In this document: positions 34,342-45,278 of the stretch, piece by piece
How the letters are laid out: the number at the start of each line of letters is the position of its first letter
How positions within the stretch are numbered: the first letter of the stretch is position 1
Source: Aquipseudomonas alcaligenes_A
Lineage (GTDB): Bacteria > Pseudomonadota > Gammaproteobacteria > Pseudomonadales > Pseudomonadaceae
Direction: 5' to 3' (one strand)
DNA: 64,000 nucleotides
NCBI GenBank assembly: GCA_048595745.1
Contig: CP184361.1
The notes under the pieces: model-generated
What the model was told of the DNA's origin: nothing
Databases searched by the model: none
What the model saw: only the letters and a program-made list of their open reading frames with translations
Program-made: the position numbers and the translations under genes

Positions 34342-35636
34342 GCCGATCCCTTGCCGACTGGCTGAGTTACCTGGAGCAGCTGCACCCCAGTGCCATCGAC
34401 ATGGGCCTGGAGCGTTCGCGCGAGGTGGCTCGTCGGCTGGGTCTGGGTAAGCCGGCACCGCTGGTGATCACCGTTACCGGCACCAACGGCAAGGGTTCCA
34501 CCTGCGCTTTCCTGGCCTCGTTGCTGCGCGAGCAGGGGCTCAGGGTCGGCGTATACAGCTCGCCCCATCTGCTGCGTTACAACGAGCGCGTGCAGTTGCA
34601 GGGCCGCGATGCCTCCGATGACGAGCTGTGCACGGCCTTTGCCGCTGTCGAAGCGGGGCGTGAAGAAATATCCCTGACCTACTTCGAGATGGGCACCCTG
34701 GCGGCCTTCTGGCTGTTCGAGCGTGCCAGCCTGGATGCCGTGGTGCTCGAGGTCGGTCTCGGCGGGCGGCTGGATGCGGTCAACCTGGTCGATGCCGACC
34801 TGGCGCTGGTCACCAGCATCGGCCTGGATCATGCCGAGTGGCTGGGTGACACCCGCGAATCGGTGGCTTTCGAGAAAGCCGGTATTCTGCGCCAGGGCAA
34901 GCCGGCGCTGTGTGGCGACCTCGATCCGCCGCTGCCACTGTTGCAGAAGGTGGCCGAGCTGGATTGCCCGCTGTTTCTACGTGGTCGCGATTATGACCTG
35001 GCAGTGGGCGAGAGAGGCTGGCACTGGCGCGGCCTGACTGCCGACGGGCGGGTACTGGAGCTGCATGATCTGCCGCTGCTCGACCTGCCGATGGAGAATG
35101 CCGCACTGGCCCTGCAGGCCTATGCCGCGCTGGATATGGCCTGGCAGCCCGAGCGCCTGGCGCGTGCGCTGGGCGCCACGCGGGTGAGCGGGCGCCTGGA
35201 GCGGCGTCAGCTGAACTGGCAAGGCAAGTCATTGAGTCTGCTGCTCGATGTCGGTCACAACCCGCATGCCGCCGAATATCTCGCGTCGCGCCTGGCGGCG
35301 CGCCCGCTCAAGGGGCGACGGCTGGCGGTGTTTGGCTTGCTGGCGGACAAGGACCTGACCGGTGTACTGGCGCCGCTGCAGGTCGATATCCAGGCTTGGG
35401 CCGTGACGCCGCTGGACAGTCCGCGTACCCGATCTGCCTCTGAGCTGGAGGCTGCATTGCGCAACCTGGGTGCCGAGGTGCATGCCTGCTCCAGCGTCGC
35501 CGAGGCATTGCTGGTACAGTGTGGCCGGGCGAGCGAGGATGACGAGATTCTCGTGTTCGGATCTTTCTATTGCGTGGCTGAAGCCCTGGAGTGGCTCAGC
35601 CAACAGGCGGAGGCAGGCGATGGCGGTGCTGGATAA
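34338..35636 (+). CDS. folC: Bifunctional dihydrofolate synthase/folylpolyglutamate synthase
   Basis: A 432-aa Mur-ligase-like enzyme that adds Glu to dihydropteroate and then extends the polyglutamate tail of folates. The P-loop is VTGTNGKGSTCAFLASLL; YSSPHLLRYNERVQ, VVLEVGLGGRLDAVNLV and the C-terminal DVGHNPHAAEYLASRL are family marks. ATG overlaps the accD stop (ATGA), and the next gene starts within its last codons, so translation is coupled along the operon. Confidence 0.96.
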   Translation: MSRSLADWLSYLEQLHPSAIDMGLERSREVARRLGLGKPAPLVITVTGTNGKGSTCAFLASLLREQGLRVGVYSSPHLLRYNERVQLQGRDASDDELCTAFAAVEAGREEISLTYFEMGTLAAFWLFERASLDAVVLEVGLGGRLDAVNLVDADLALVTSIGLDHAEWLGDTRESVAFEKAGILRQGKPALCGDLDPPLPLLQKVAELDCPLFLRGRDYDLAVGERGWHWRGLTADGRVLELHDLPLLDLPMENAALALQAYAALDMAWQPERLARALGATRVSGRLERRQLNWQGKSLSLLLDVGHNPHAAEYLASRLAARPLKGRRLAVFGLLADKDLTGVLAPLQVDIQAWAVTPLDSPRTRSASELEAALRNLGAEVHACSSVAEALLVQCGRASEDDEILVFGSFYCVAEALEWLSQQAEAGDGGAG

Positions 35637-36219
35637 GGGGCTCAAGCAGCGGATAGTCGGCGCGCTGGTGCTGGTAGCGCTGGCGGTGATCTTCCTGCCC
35701 ATGCTGTTTTCCCGCGAGGACGAGCTGCGCCAGGTCAGCGTGGATGCCCCCGCCATGCCCGAGCGCCCGGTCATGCCGGAGATCGAACTCGAACCGGTGA
35801 GCGTGCCCGAACCGGTGGCCGAAGATGAAGTGCCGCCGGTGGAGCCGGTGCCGCAGACGCCCGCTGAAGCGCTGGCGGATGTCGTGCCGCCGGCTGCTGT
35901 GCCGCAACCCGTGCAGCCGCAGGCGGTGGCGCCGCAGAAAGTCGAAGAGAAGTCCGCCAGCGGCCTGGATGCCAACAGTTTGCCGGTCAGTTGGTCGGTG
36001 CAGCTGGCCAGTCTGTCCAGCCGTGCCGGGGCCGAGAAGCTGCAGCAGACCCTGCGCAGCAAGGGCTACAACGCCTATATCCGCAGCTTCGACGGCATGA
36101 ACCGGGTGTTTGTCGGGCCGGTGATCGAGCGCGCCGAGGCCGATCGTTTGCGCGACCAGCTCAATCGCCAGCAGAAGCTCAACGGCTTTGTTGTCCGCTT
36201 CCAGCCGGAAAACGGCTGA
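35620..36219 (+). CDS. SPOR-domain membrane protein (DedD-like)
   Basis: A 199-aa bitopic protein: a short cytoplasmic start (MAVLDKGLKQRIVG), one membrane segment (ALVLVALAVIFLPMLF), a Pro/Glu/Val-rich periplasmic linker (about 40-115) and a C-terminal SPOR domain (about 120-197, SWSVQLASLSSRAGAEKLQQ, YIRSFDGMNRVFVGPV). SPOR domains bind glycan strands bare of stem peptides at the division site, so a septal role like DedD is likely. It overlaps folC by 17 bases; folC-SPOR-cvpA-purF is a widely conserved order. Confidence 0.9.
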   Translation: MAVLDKGLKQRIVGALVLVALAVIFLPMLFSREDELRQVSVDAPAMPERPVMPEIELEPVSVPEPVAEDEVPPVEPVPQTPAEALADVVPPAAVPQPVQPQAVAPQKVEEKSASGLDANSLPVSWSVQLASLSSRAGAEKLQQTLRSKGYNAYIRSFDGMNRVFVGPVIERAEADRLRDQLNRQQKLNGFVVRFQPENG

Positions 36220-36298
36220 TCTCCGTATGGCGCCCCGGCTTACCCGGCCGGGCACGCTCTGTTAGAATTCGCCGCCTTTCCCGTCTGTAGGCAGCAAC

Positions 36299-36862
36299 GT
36301 GGCATTCACTTGGGTCGATTGGGCGATCATCGCCATCATCGCCATCTCCAGTCTGATCAGCTTGCGCCGTGGCTTCTTCAAGGAGGCCCTGTCGCTGCTG
36401 ACCTGGATCATCGCCGGCGTGGTCGCCTGGATGTTCGGCGGTGCTTTGTCGCAGCACCTGACGGATTTCATCGAGACGCCGTCGATGCGCGTCATCGCCG
36501 CGTGCGCCATTCTCTTCATCGTGACCCTGCTGGTCGGGGCGCTGATCAATTTCCTCATCGGTGAGCTGATCCGGGTAACCGGCCTGTCGGGCACCGATCG
36601 TTTTCTCGGCATGGTCTTTGGCGCGGCGCGCGGGGCCCTGCTGGTGGTGGTACTGGTGGGGCTGGTGAGCCTGGCGCCGGTGCAACAGGATCAGTGGTGG
36701 CAGCAGTCGACCCTGCTGCCGCATTTTCTGATGGTGGCGGACTGGTCGAAGAACCTGATTCTCAACCTGACCAGTCAGTGGCTCGCCAGCGGCATCACTG
36801 ATACGCCTGAACTACCGTTCAAGGACGTGCTCACGCAGCCCGTGCTGCCCGAGCGCCCATAG
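36299..36862 (+). CDS. cvpA: CvpA-family inner-membrane protein
   Basis: A 187-aa membrane protein with four hydrophobic segments. WVDWAIIAIIAISSLISLRRG is the family N-terminus, LTWIIAGVVAWMFGG and GALINFLIGELIRVTGLSGTDR follow. CvpA was named for colicin V production in E. coli and is linked to envelope stress resistance; the molecular function is unclear. Translation starts at GTG 36299. purF follows after 33 bases. Confidence 0.92.
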   Translation: MAFTWVDWAIIAIIAISSLISLRRGFFKEALSLLTWIIAGVVAWMFGGALSQHLTDFIETPSMRVIAACAILFIVTLLVGALINFLIGELIRVTGLSGTDRFLGMVFGAARGALLVVVLVGLVSLAPVQQDQWWQQSTLLPHFLMVADWSKNLILNLTSQWLASGITDTPELPFKDVLTQPVLPERP

Positions 36863-36895
36863 GTTTTCCGATTCACAACACAGAGGTTGCGTCAC

Positions 36896-38401
<1,506 letters not shown>

Positions 38402-38411
38402 GGGCTGCACA

Positions 38412-39623
38412 ATGAGTCTGGAGTGGGAAGCGGGACGGCTGGACAGCGACCTTGAAGGCGTCGGCTTCGACACCCTGGCGGTGCGCGCCGGCCAGCATCG
38501 CACGCCGGAGGGTGAGCATGGCGAAGCCATGTTCCTCACCTCCAGCTATGTGTTCCGTAGCGCCGCCGACGCCGCCGCGCGTTTCGCTGGCGAGCAGCCG
38601 GGCAACGTCTACTCGCGCTACACCAACCCGACCGTGCGGGCCTTCGAGGAGCGCATCGCCGCCCTGGAAGGCGCCGAGCAGGCGGTGGCCACCGCGTCCG
38701 GCATGGCTGCGATCCTGGCCATCGTGATGAGCCAGTGCAGCGCCGGCGACCACGTGCTGGTATCGCGCAGCGTATTCGGCTCGACCATCAGCCTGTTCGA
38801 GAAGTACCTCAAGCGCTTCGGCATCGAGGTGGATTACCCGCCGCTGGCCGATCTGTCAGCCTGGGAAGCGGCGTTCAAGCCCAACACCAAGCTGCTGTTC
38901 GTGGAATCGCCGTCCAACCCGCTGGCCGAGTTGGTGGACATCGCCGCCCTGGCCGAGATCGCCCATGCCCACAAGGCGCTGCTGGTGGTCGACAACTGCT
39001 TCTGCACGCCGGCGCTGCAGCAGCCGCTGAAGCTCGGTGCGGACATCATCATGCACTCGGCGACCAAGTACATCGATGGCCAAGGGCGTGGCCTTGGCGG
39101 TGTGGTTGCCGGGCGCAAGGCCGAGATGGAGGCGGTGGTGGGTTTCCTGCGGACCGCTGGCCCGACCCTCAGCCCGTTCAATGCCTGGATGTTCCTCAAG
39201 GGCCTGGAAACCCTGCGCGTGCGCATGCAGGCCCACAGCGCCAGTGCGCTGGCACTGGCACAGTGGCTGGAGACCCAGCCGGGCATCGACAAGGTCTACT
39301 ACGCCGGGCTGCCCAGCCACCCTCAGCATGAGCTGGCCAAGCGGCAGCAGAGTGCCTTCGGCGCTGTGGTCAGCTTCGAGGTCAAGGGCGGCAAGGAAGC
39401 GGCGTGGCGCTTTATCGACGCCACGAAGGTCATTTCGATCACCACCAACCTGGGTGACACCAAGACCACCATCGCCCACCCGGCGACCACGTCCCACGGT
39501 CGCCTGTCGCCGCAGGAACGGGCGAACGCCGGCATCCGCGACAATCTGATCCGCGTTGCCGTGGGTCTGGAGGATGTCGCGGATCTCAAGGCCGACCTGG
39601 CCCGCGGATTGGCCGCGCTGTAA
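38412..39623 (+). CDS. metZ: O-succinylhomoserine sulfhydrylase
   Basis: A 403-aa PLP enzyme of the Cys/Met metabolism family that makes homocysteine directly from O-succinylhomoserine and sulfide. YTNPTVRAFEERIAALEGAE, the SGMAAILAIVMS segment and the Schiff-base Lys in MHSATKYIDGQGRGLGG are visible. The purF-metZ order is that of P. aeruginosa, where metZ was characterised. It is 10 bases after purF and followed by a terminator. Confidence 0.94.
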   Translation: MSLEWEAGRLDSDLEGVGFDTLAVRAGQHRTPEGEHGEAMFLTSSYVFRSAADAAARFAGEQPGNVYSRYTNPTVRAFEERIAALEGAEQAVATASGMAAILAIVMSQCSAGDHVLVSRSVFGSTISLFEKYLKRFGIEVDYPPLADLSAWEAAFKPNTKLLFVESPSNPLAELVDIAALAEIAHAHKALLVVDNCFCTPALQQPLKLGADIIMHSATKYIDGQGRGLGGVVAGRKAEMEAVVGFLRTAGPTLSPFNAWMFLKGLETLRVRMQAHSASALALAQWLETQPGIDKVYYAGLPSHPQHELAKRQQSAFGAVVSFEVKGGKEAAWRFIDATKVISITTNLGDTKTTIAHPATTSHGRLSPQERANAGIRDNLIRVAVGLEDVADLKADLARGLAAL

Positions 39624-39627
39624 AACG

Positions 39628-39655
39628 AAAACGCCGCTCTTCGAGCGGCGTTTTT
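39628..39655. terminator. Bidirectional terminator between metZ and gspD
   Basis: ACGCCGCTC and GAGCGGCGT form a 9-bp stem flanked by AAA and TTTTT runs, so it can end transcription from both convergent genes. Confidence 0.88.
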
Positions 39656-39670
39656 CATTCCGCAACTTCG

Positions 39671-41626
39671 CTATTCGGCCTTGCGCAGGTCGATGGCGGC
39701 TGCCCCGGGTTTGTCGAACAGACGCACGGCATCGCCCGGCAGGCTGCTGTTGCCGTTCTCGTCGGCGCCCAGCACGCTGATGTCGTTGAACTTCTTGCCC
39801 GACAGGGTGGCCATGCCGGCGCGGTCGCGGACCACGGTCGGGCGCAGGAAGACCATCAGGTTGCGCTTGATATGGGTGTCCTTGGTCGAGCGGAACAGGC
39901 GACCGATCACCGGGATGTCACCGAGCAGTGGCACCTTGGAGTCGGTACTGGTGACGTCGTCCTGGATCAGGCCGCCGAGCACGATGACCTGGCCATCGTC
40001 GGCGAGAATCACGCTCTTGATCGAGCGCTTGTTGGTCACCAGGTCGACCGCCTGTGAGTTGACGCCCGTGCTGGGGGCGATCGAGGAAATCTCCTGTTCC
40101 ACCTCCAGACGCAGGGTGGCACCGTCGTTGATATGCGGGGTGACCTTGAGGGTCACGCCGATGTCTTCGCGCTCGATGGTGGTGAAGGGGTTGTTCGCGC
40201 CCGAGGCGTCGGTGGTGTAGGAGCCGGTCTGGAACGGCACGTTCTGGCCCACCAGAATCTCTGCCTGCTGGTTGTCCAGGGTCAGCAGGCTGGGTGTCGA
40301 CAGCAGGTTGCTCTTGCTGTTGGAGGAGAGGGCGGTGATGAGTGCGCCGAAGCTGTCGGTACCGATGCCGATGATGGCACCATCCGGCAGGGTCAGGTTG
40401 TCGGGGATCTTGTCTTCCTGGATGGCGCGCAGCACGGTGCCGACCGACAGGCCGGTATTACCGAAGTTGACTCCGCCCAGGCCGCCGCTGTCGCCGCGGG
40501 CGTCCACCGCCCACTGCACACCGAGGGCGTCGCTGATATCGCCGGAGATCTCGACGATGGCAGCCTCGACCATCACCTGGGCGCGCGGTACGTCAAGGTT
40601 GCGCACGATTTCCTCCAGGGTCGCCACGGTATCCGGCTCGGCCAGCAGGACCAGGGCGTTGAGGCTCTCATCGGCGCGGATGAGGATGTTCTGCGGCTTG
40701 CTGTTGGCGGCCTCACCGCCTTCCGGCGTCTTCAGCCCTTCAGCTACGTCGCCGAGGGTTTCGGCCAGGCTTTTGGCATCACTGTGGCGCAGGCGGATCA
40801 CCCGGGCATTGGCCGAGCGGGTGCTGGGGATGTCGAGCGAGCGTGCCAGGTTGGCCAGGCGCTGGCGCGCGGCCGGCGGGCCGAGAATGATCAGGCGATT
40901 GGTGCGCGCGTCGGCGATCACCCGGGTGCCGGCGCCATCCTTGCGCTCGTTGCGCATCACCGCGTTGTTCAGGGCCTCGGCGGCGTCCAGTACCCAGGCG
41001 TGTTGCAGGTTGATCACGTTGTAGTCGCCGCCGCCCTGGGCGTCGAGATCGTTGATCAGCTGGCGGATGCGTTCGATGTTGGCGCGGCGATCACTGATGA
41101 TCAGTGCATTGGAGGCGGCCACGGCGGCCAGGTGGCCGTTCTGTGGCACCAGCGGGCGGATCAGCGGGATCAGTTCGTTGACTGAGGTGTGCTGCACCTG
41201 GATCAGCTCGGTCTGTACGTCATCCGGCGCACTGTCGCTGCTGTTGGCGGCGCTGCGGGCCTCGGTCACCGGTACGATGCGCGCTTGGTCACCTTGGGCC
41301 AGTACGCTGAAGCCATGGGTGCTCATGACCGAGAGGAACAGCTGGTAGACCTCTTCCAGGCCCAGTGGATGCTTAGAGATCACCGTCACCTGGCCTTTGA
41401 CGCGCGGGTCGACCACGAAGGTCTCGCCGGAGATCTCCGCCACCTGGTCGATGAAGTCGCGAATGTCGGCGTCCTTCATGTTGATGGTCCAGGTCTCGGC
41501 ACCCTGAGTCACCGCTGCACCAGGTTGGGCAGCGAGCGCCACGGGCAAGGGGGCGCCGAGGCAGCCTGCGGCCAGCAGCAGGGCGAGAGTCAGGCGTTTG
41601 GGCGAGAGGAATGTGCGATCGGTCAT
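39671..41626 (-). CDS. xcpQ: Type II secretion secretin GspD/XcpQ
   Basis: A 651-aa outer-membrane channel subunit. It has a signal peptide (LTLALLLAAGCLGAPLPVALA), the N0 domain (WTINMKDADIRDFIDQVAEI), three N1-N3 repeats with SNALIISDRRANIERIRQLI and TNRLIILGPPAARQRL, and the C-terminal secretin domain with QVMVEAAIVEISGD, VPFQTGSY and VPLLGDIPVIGRLFRS. The S-domain follows. It lies three bases after gspC, on the arm opposite to gspE-M. Confidence 0.96.
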   Translation of the reverse strand: MTDRTFLSPKRLTLALLLAAGCLGAPLPVALAAQPGAAVTQGAETWTINMKDADIRDFIDQVAEISGETFVVDPRVKGQVTVISKHPLGLEEVYQLFLSVMSTHGFSVLAQGDQARIVPVTEARSAANSSDSAPDDVQTELIQVQHTSVNELIPLIRPLVPQNGHLAAVAASNALIISDRRANIERIRQLINDLDAQGGGDYNVINLQHAWVLDAAEALNNAVMRNERKDGAGTRVIADARTNRLIILGPPAARQRLANLARSLDIPSTRSANARVIRLRHSDAKSLAETLGDVAEGLKTPEGGEAANSKPQNILIRADESLNALVLLAEPDTVATLEEIVRNLDVPRAQVMVEAAIVEISGDISDALGVQWAVDARGDSGGLGGVNFGNTGLSVGTVLRAIQEDKIPDNLTLPDGAIIGIGTDSFGALITALSSNSKSNLLSTPSLLTLDNQQAEILVGQNVPFQTGSYTTDASGANNPFTTIEREDIGVTLKVTPHINDGATLRLEVEQEISSIAPSTGVNSQAVDLVTNKRSIKSVILADDGQVIVLGGLIQDDVTSTDSKVPLLGDIPVIGRLFRSTKDTHIKRNLMVFLRPTVVRDRAGMATLSGKKFNDISVLGADENGNSSLPGDAVRLFDKPGAAAIDLRKAE

Positions 41627-41629
41627 GGG

Positions 41630-42268
41630 CTATTCGGCTTCCGGCGCGTCCGGCTGCGGCATATCGCCTTCGCCTTCCATGCGTTGTTGAAGGGTCTGTA
41701 TGCGCTCCTGCAGGGCCTGTACGTCCTCGTCCTGCAGTTGTTCCAGTTGCAGGGCGGTCGGTTCCTGCGGGTTGTAGGTCGAGGACATCAGCGAGGGCTG
41801 GCGGATGGCGGGGAAGTGCAGGCTCTCTTCGCGGCCACCACGATCCAGTACCACGTGGTCCTTGTGCACCGCATGCAGGCGGGTGCTGGAATTGATTTCG
41901 TCACCCACGCCGACGCGCTTGGGCTTGTCGCCGGCAATCTGGATGATGGCCGTCGAGCGCTGTGCATCCGGGTTGACGAAGCTGGCCAGCAGGGTCATCT
42001 GCTGCTTGGTCGGAGGGGCGTTCTGTGCGCTGCCCGGAGGCAGTGCCGGGGTGCCGAACAGGTACTGCAGGCGCGTCAGCGAGGGTGCCTGGCGCTGCTC
42101 CAGGGCGGCCGCAGGCTCGGTCGTGGCGGCGCTGCTGCGCAGCAGACGCAGGAGGTCGACGCTCTGGCGGGTCAGACTGAGGGTGATCAGCAGCACCACC
42201 AACAGGCAGAGTGCTGTCACGCCGTGGCGTTGTAGCCAGGCGGGCAGGCGGGTGCTGGTTGCGCTCAA
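41630..42268 (-). CDS. xcpP: Type II secretion inner-membrane protein GspC/XcpP
   Basis: A 212-aa bitopic protein linking the inner-membrane platform to the secretin. A membrane segment (VTALCLLVVLLITLSLTR) lies at about 16-33, a homology region (LFGTPALPP; STAIIQIAGDKPKRVGVGDEI) is at 85-135, and the C-terminus is a coiled coil (LQLEQLQDEDVQALQERIQT) in place of a PDZ domain, as in P. aeruginosa XcpP. The start is TTG 42268 with GGGGGAT upstream on the coding strand; no in-frame ATG precedes the membrane segment. Confidence 0.9.
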   Translation of the reverse strand: MSATSTRLPAWLQRHGVTALCLLVVLLITLSLTRQSVDLLRLLRSSAATTEPAAALEQRQAPSLTRLQYLFGTPALPPGSAQNAPPTKQQMTLLASFVNPDAQRSTAIIQIAGDKPKRVGVGDEINSSTRLHAVHKDHVVLDRGGREESLHFPAIRQPSLMSSTYNPQEPTALQLEQLQDEDVQALQERIQTLQQRMEGEGDMPQPDAPEAE

Positions 42269-42530
42269 TGCATCTATCCCCCGGTGTCCTTCTTATGTGC
42301 GTGTGAGCTCTGCTGGCTCGCATCGGTCAGTCCCGCATTCAGCGGGCGCCGCCAACCATACCGCAATTGCTGGTTGCATGGCGCGCCCATGTGATGATCT
42401 GCGTGCTGATGCACCCTTGGCCGCTGCCAGAAGCGTGAAACATTTCGAAACTTCCCCTCGGCGAGCCGTTATCATCGGTCGCCAGATACCTGCCGTTCAA
42501 CAATAAAAATAAGCCTGACAGGATCATGCA
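42269..42530. promoter_or_regulatory. Divergent control region between gspC and the luxR gene
   Basis: These 262 bases carry promoters for both directions. I see overlapping small palindromes GAAACATTTC (42437-42446) and TTTCGAAA (42443-42450) and an A-rich (AAN)5 run at 42499-42513 (AACAATAAAAATAAG) just before the luxR ribosome-binding site (CAGGA). The (AAN)5 run matches the Hfq/Crc CA motif. No CT-N12-AG lux-type box was convincing. Confidence 0.5.
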
Positions 42531-45161
42531 ATGGACGATCGCAAACCGCTCCTGGCACCGCCCGGCTTTGCCCGCGAAGAGCTGCTGGAGCTGCTCCGTC
42601 ACTGCGAGCAGTTTCCCCTGACCGTACTGCTAGCGCCGGCTGGCTCCGGCAAGTCGACCCTGCTGGCGCATTGGCAGGCTTCTCGCTCACCCGGCAGTGT
42701 GGTGCATTACCCGCTGCAGGCGCGTGACAACGAGCCGGTGCGCTTCTTTCGTCACCTCGCCGAAGCCATCCGCGCCCAGGTCGAGGATTTCGACGTGTCC
42801 TGGTTCAACCCCTTCGCCGCCGAGTTGTATCAGGCGCCCGGGGTGGTGGGCGAGTACCTGGCTGATGCGCTGAACCGCATCGACACGCGCCTCTATGTGG
42901 TGCTGGACGACTTCCAGTTCATCAACCAGCCGACCATTCTCGACGTGCTGCTGGCCATGCTGGAGCGGCTGCAGGGCCCTGTGCGGGTGATTCTCTCCGG
43001 GCGCAACCACCCGGGCTTCTCGCTCAGTCGCCTGAAGCTGGAAAACAAGCTGCTGCACATTGACCAGCACGACCTGCGCCTGTCGCCGACCCAGATCCAG
43101 CAGCTCAATGCCCACCTGGGTGGCCCCGAACTCAGCGCCGACTACATCGACGGTCTGATGAGGATGACCGAGGGCTGGATGGCCGGGGTCAAGGTGGCGC
43201 TGCTGGCCTATGCGCGTTTCGGCACCGTCGCGCTGGAGCGCTTCAATGGCAGCCAGCCGGAGATCGTCGATTACTTCGGCCATGTGGTACTCAAGCGCCT
43301 GTCGCCGCAGATGCATGATTTCCTGCTCAGTTGCGCCCTGTTCGAGCGCTTCGATGGCGAGCTCTGCGACCGCGTGCTGGAGCGCAGCGGCTCGGCCCTG
43401 CTGTTGGAGGACCTCGCCGCCCGCGAACTGTTCATGTTGCCGGTGGCCGAGCAGCCTGGCTGCTATCGCTACCACGCCTTGCTGCATGATTTCCTGGCCA
43501 AGCGCCTGTCCCTGCACAAGCCGCTGGAGGTCCCGGGACTGCATGGGCGCGCCGCGCGGGTGTTCCGCCAGCGTGGCGAGCTGGAGCCTGCCCTGCAGCA
43601 TGCCCAGCGCTGCGGCGAGCCGGCGCTGTTCCAGGCGCTGCTGGAGGAGGCCTGTGACCTCTGGGTGCGCACGGGGCATTTCGCCGAGGTGCTGAAGTGG
43701 CTTGAACCGCTCAGTGAGGTGCAGCTGCGCGAGAGTCCGCGTCTGCTGGTGCCGATGATTCTGGCCCTGACCCTGTCTCGGCGCTTCCATCAGGCGCGTT
43801 ACTGCCTGGACGAGCTGGCGACGCACAGTGCCGGACGGGAGGGGCTGGAGGAGCCACGGCGGCAGGTGCTGGCGCTCAACCTGGAGCTGTTCCAGCACGA
43901 CCTGGCCTTCGACCCGGAGGGCCGCTGGCCAGGGCTGCTGGAGGCGGGCGTGAGTTCCGATACACGGGCCCTGCACCTGACGATCCTTGCCTATCACCAC
44001 CTGATGCACGGCCGACTGGAGCGCTCCATCGGCCTGGCGCTGGAGGCCAAGGCGCTGCTGGCGCAGACCGGCCAGCTGTTCCTGGAGAGCTACGCCGACC
44101 TGATCATTGCCCTGTGCCATCGCAACGCCGGGCGCCCGACCTGCGCGCGCAAGGAGGTCTGTCTGGACTACCAGCGCACTCAGCGCTCGTCGCCGGCCTG
44201 GGTCAATCGCGCCACGGCCATGGTGGTGGCGTTGTACGAGCAGAATCAGCTGGCCGCGGCCCAGCAGCTGTGCGAGGACCTGATGGCCATGGTCACCTCG
44301 TCTTCGGCCACCGAGACCATCGCCACGGTGCACATCACCCTGTCGCGCCTGCTCTATCGGCGCCAGTCTGCGGGCCGTGCCGGCCGTCTGCTGGAGCAGC
44401 TGTCGCGCATCCTGCAGCTCGGCAACTACGCGCGCTTTGCCAGCCAGGTGGCACAGGAAAGCATGCGTCAGGCCTTTCTTGACGGTCGCCCGGCGGCGCT
44501 GGATGCCCTGGCCCAGCGTCTGGGCATCGAAGAGAGGCTGGCCGCCGGCGAGTGGGAGAGGGTGCAGCCCTACGACGAGTGCTGGGAGCGCCTCGGCCTG
44601 GCGGCGGTCTACTGGCTGGTGGCGCGCGGCGCGCAACCGCGTGCCTGTCGCATCCTCAAGGTCCTGGCGCAGTCGCTGCACAAGAGCGAAATGAAGGCGC
44701 GGGCGCTGGTGGTGGAGGCCAACCTGCTGGTGCTGGAGGCGCCGCAGCTGCACGAAGAGCAGCAGGTCAAGGCACTGCTGCAGCTGGTCGAGCGCTTCGG
44801 CATCGTCAACATCAACCGCTCGGTGTTCGACGAGGCGCCCGGCTTCGCCGAGGCCGTGTTCGGGCTGTTGCGCGCCGGCCGGTTGCAAGTGCCCGAGGCC
44901 TACAGCGAGGCCTATGCGGAGTTCTTCCTGGCCGAGAGCCGGCCGCAGGAGACACCACTGGCCAGCCTGGTGAGCCAGCTGACCGACAAGGAGGCGGAGA
45001 TCTTCGCCTGCCTGTTACGCGGGCTGTCCAACACGGACATCAGCGCCAGCACGGGCATTGCGCTGTCCACCACCAAATGGCACCTGAAGAACATCTACTC
45101 GAAGCTCAACCTTTCCGGCCGCACCGAGGCCATCCTCGCCATGCAGCAGCGCGGCAGTTGA
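42531..45161 (+). CDS. MalT/LuxR-type ATP-dependent transcriptional regulator in the xcp locus
   Basis: An 876-aa STAND-family regulator. The N-terminal NTPase has Walker A APAGSGKSTLL (residues 35-45) and Walker B YVVLDDFQF (122-130), with the arginine-finger-type VILSGRNHP next. Helical repeats span about 330-800, and a C-terminal LuxR helix-turn-helix (812-868) has LTDKEAEIFACLLRGLSNTDI and TTKWHLKNIYSKL. Such proteins are activated by an inducer bound to the repeats. It lies between xcpPQ and xcpR-Z and upstream of the dioxygenase-like gene, which it may activate. Codon use resembles neighbours. I recall that P. alcaligenes xcp also carries two extra open frames here, one MalT-like. Confidence 0.9.
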   Translation: MDDRKPLLAPPGFAREELLELLRHCEQFPLTVLLAPAGSGKSTLLAHWQASRSPGSVVHYPLQARDNEPVRFFRHLAEAIRAQVEDFDVSWFNPFAAELYQAPGVVGEYLADALNRIDTRLYVVLDDFQFINQPTILDVLLAMLERLQGPVRVILSGRNHPGFSLSRLKLENKLLHIDQHDLRLSPTQIQQLNAHLGGPELSADYIDGLMRMTEGWMAGVKVALLAYARFGTVALERFNGSQPEIVDYFGHVVLKRLSPQMHDFLLSCALFERFDGELCDRVLERSGSALLLEDLAARELFMLPVAEQPGCYRYHALLHDFLAKRLSLHKPLEVPGLHGRAARVFRQRGELEPALQHAQRCGEPALFQALLEEACDLWVRTGHFAEVLKWLEPLSEVQLRESPRLLVPMILALTLSRRFHQARYCLDELATHSAGREGLEEPRRQVLALNLELFQHDLAFDPEGRWPGLLEAGVSSDTRALHLTILAYHHLMHGRLERSIGLALEAKALLAQTGQLFLESYADLIIALCHRNAGRPTCARKEVCLDYQRTQRSSPAWVNRATAMVVALYEQNQLAAAQQLCEDLMAMVTSSSATETIATVHITLSRLLYRRQSAGRAGRLLEQLSRILQLGNYARFASQVAQESMRQAFLDGRPAALDALAQRLGIEERLAAGEWERVQPYDECWERLGLAAVYWLVARGAQPRACRILKVLAQSLHKSEMKARALVVEANLLVLEAPQLHEEQQVKALLQLVERFGIVNINRSVFDEAPGFAEAVFGLLRAGRLQVPEAYSEAYAEFFLAESRPQETPLASLVSQLTDKEAEIFACLLRGLSNTDISASTGIALSTTKWHLKNIYSKLNLSGRTEAILAMQQRGS

Positions 45162-45167
45162 TTTCGA

Positions 45168-45196
45168 CCATCCCCCTCCGGCAGGAGGGTGGATGG
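45168..45196 (+). terminator. Hairpin after the luxR gene
   Basis: CCATCCCCCTCC pairs with GGAGGG-T-GGATGG (one bulge) around GGCA. It is strong but followed by GGGGCG, not T, so it may attenuate readthrough into the dioxygenase gene. Confidence 0.45.
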
Positions 45197-45211
45197 GGGG
45201 CGAGCAATCCC

Positions 45212-45274
45212 TAATCTCCCGCCAGCCGGAAAACCGGCGCCCCACTTATTAGTACAAGAAGAATCGGGAGATTA
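45212..45274 (+). promoter_or_regulatory. Leader stem-loop that can sequester the dioxygenase ribosome-binding site
   Basis: TAATCTCCCG (45212-45221) and CGGGAGATTA (45265-45274) are perfect reverse complements, and the second contains the GGGAG ribosome-binding site eight bases before the ATG at 45279. A nested hairpin GCCGG-AAAA-CCGGC (45225-45238) lies in the loop. AAGAAGAA (45256-45263), an Hfq/Crc-type motif, is directly upstream of the site. Either translational control or a DNA-level operator would explain the dyad. Confidence 0.6.
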
Positions 45275-45278
45275 CGCC

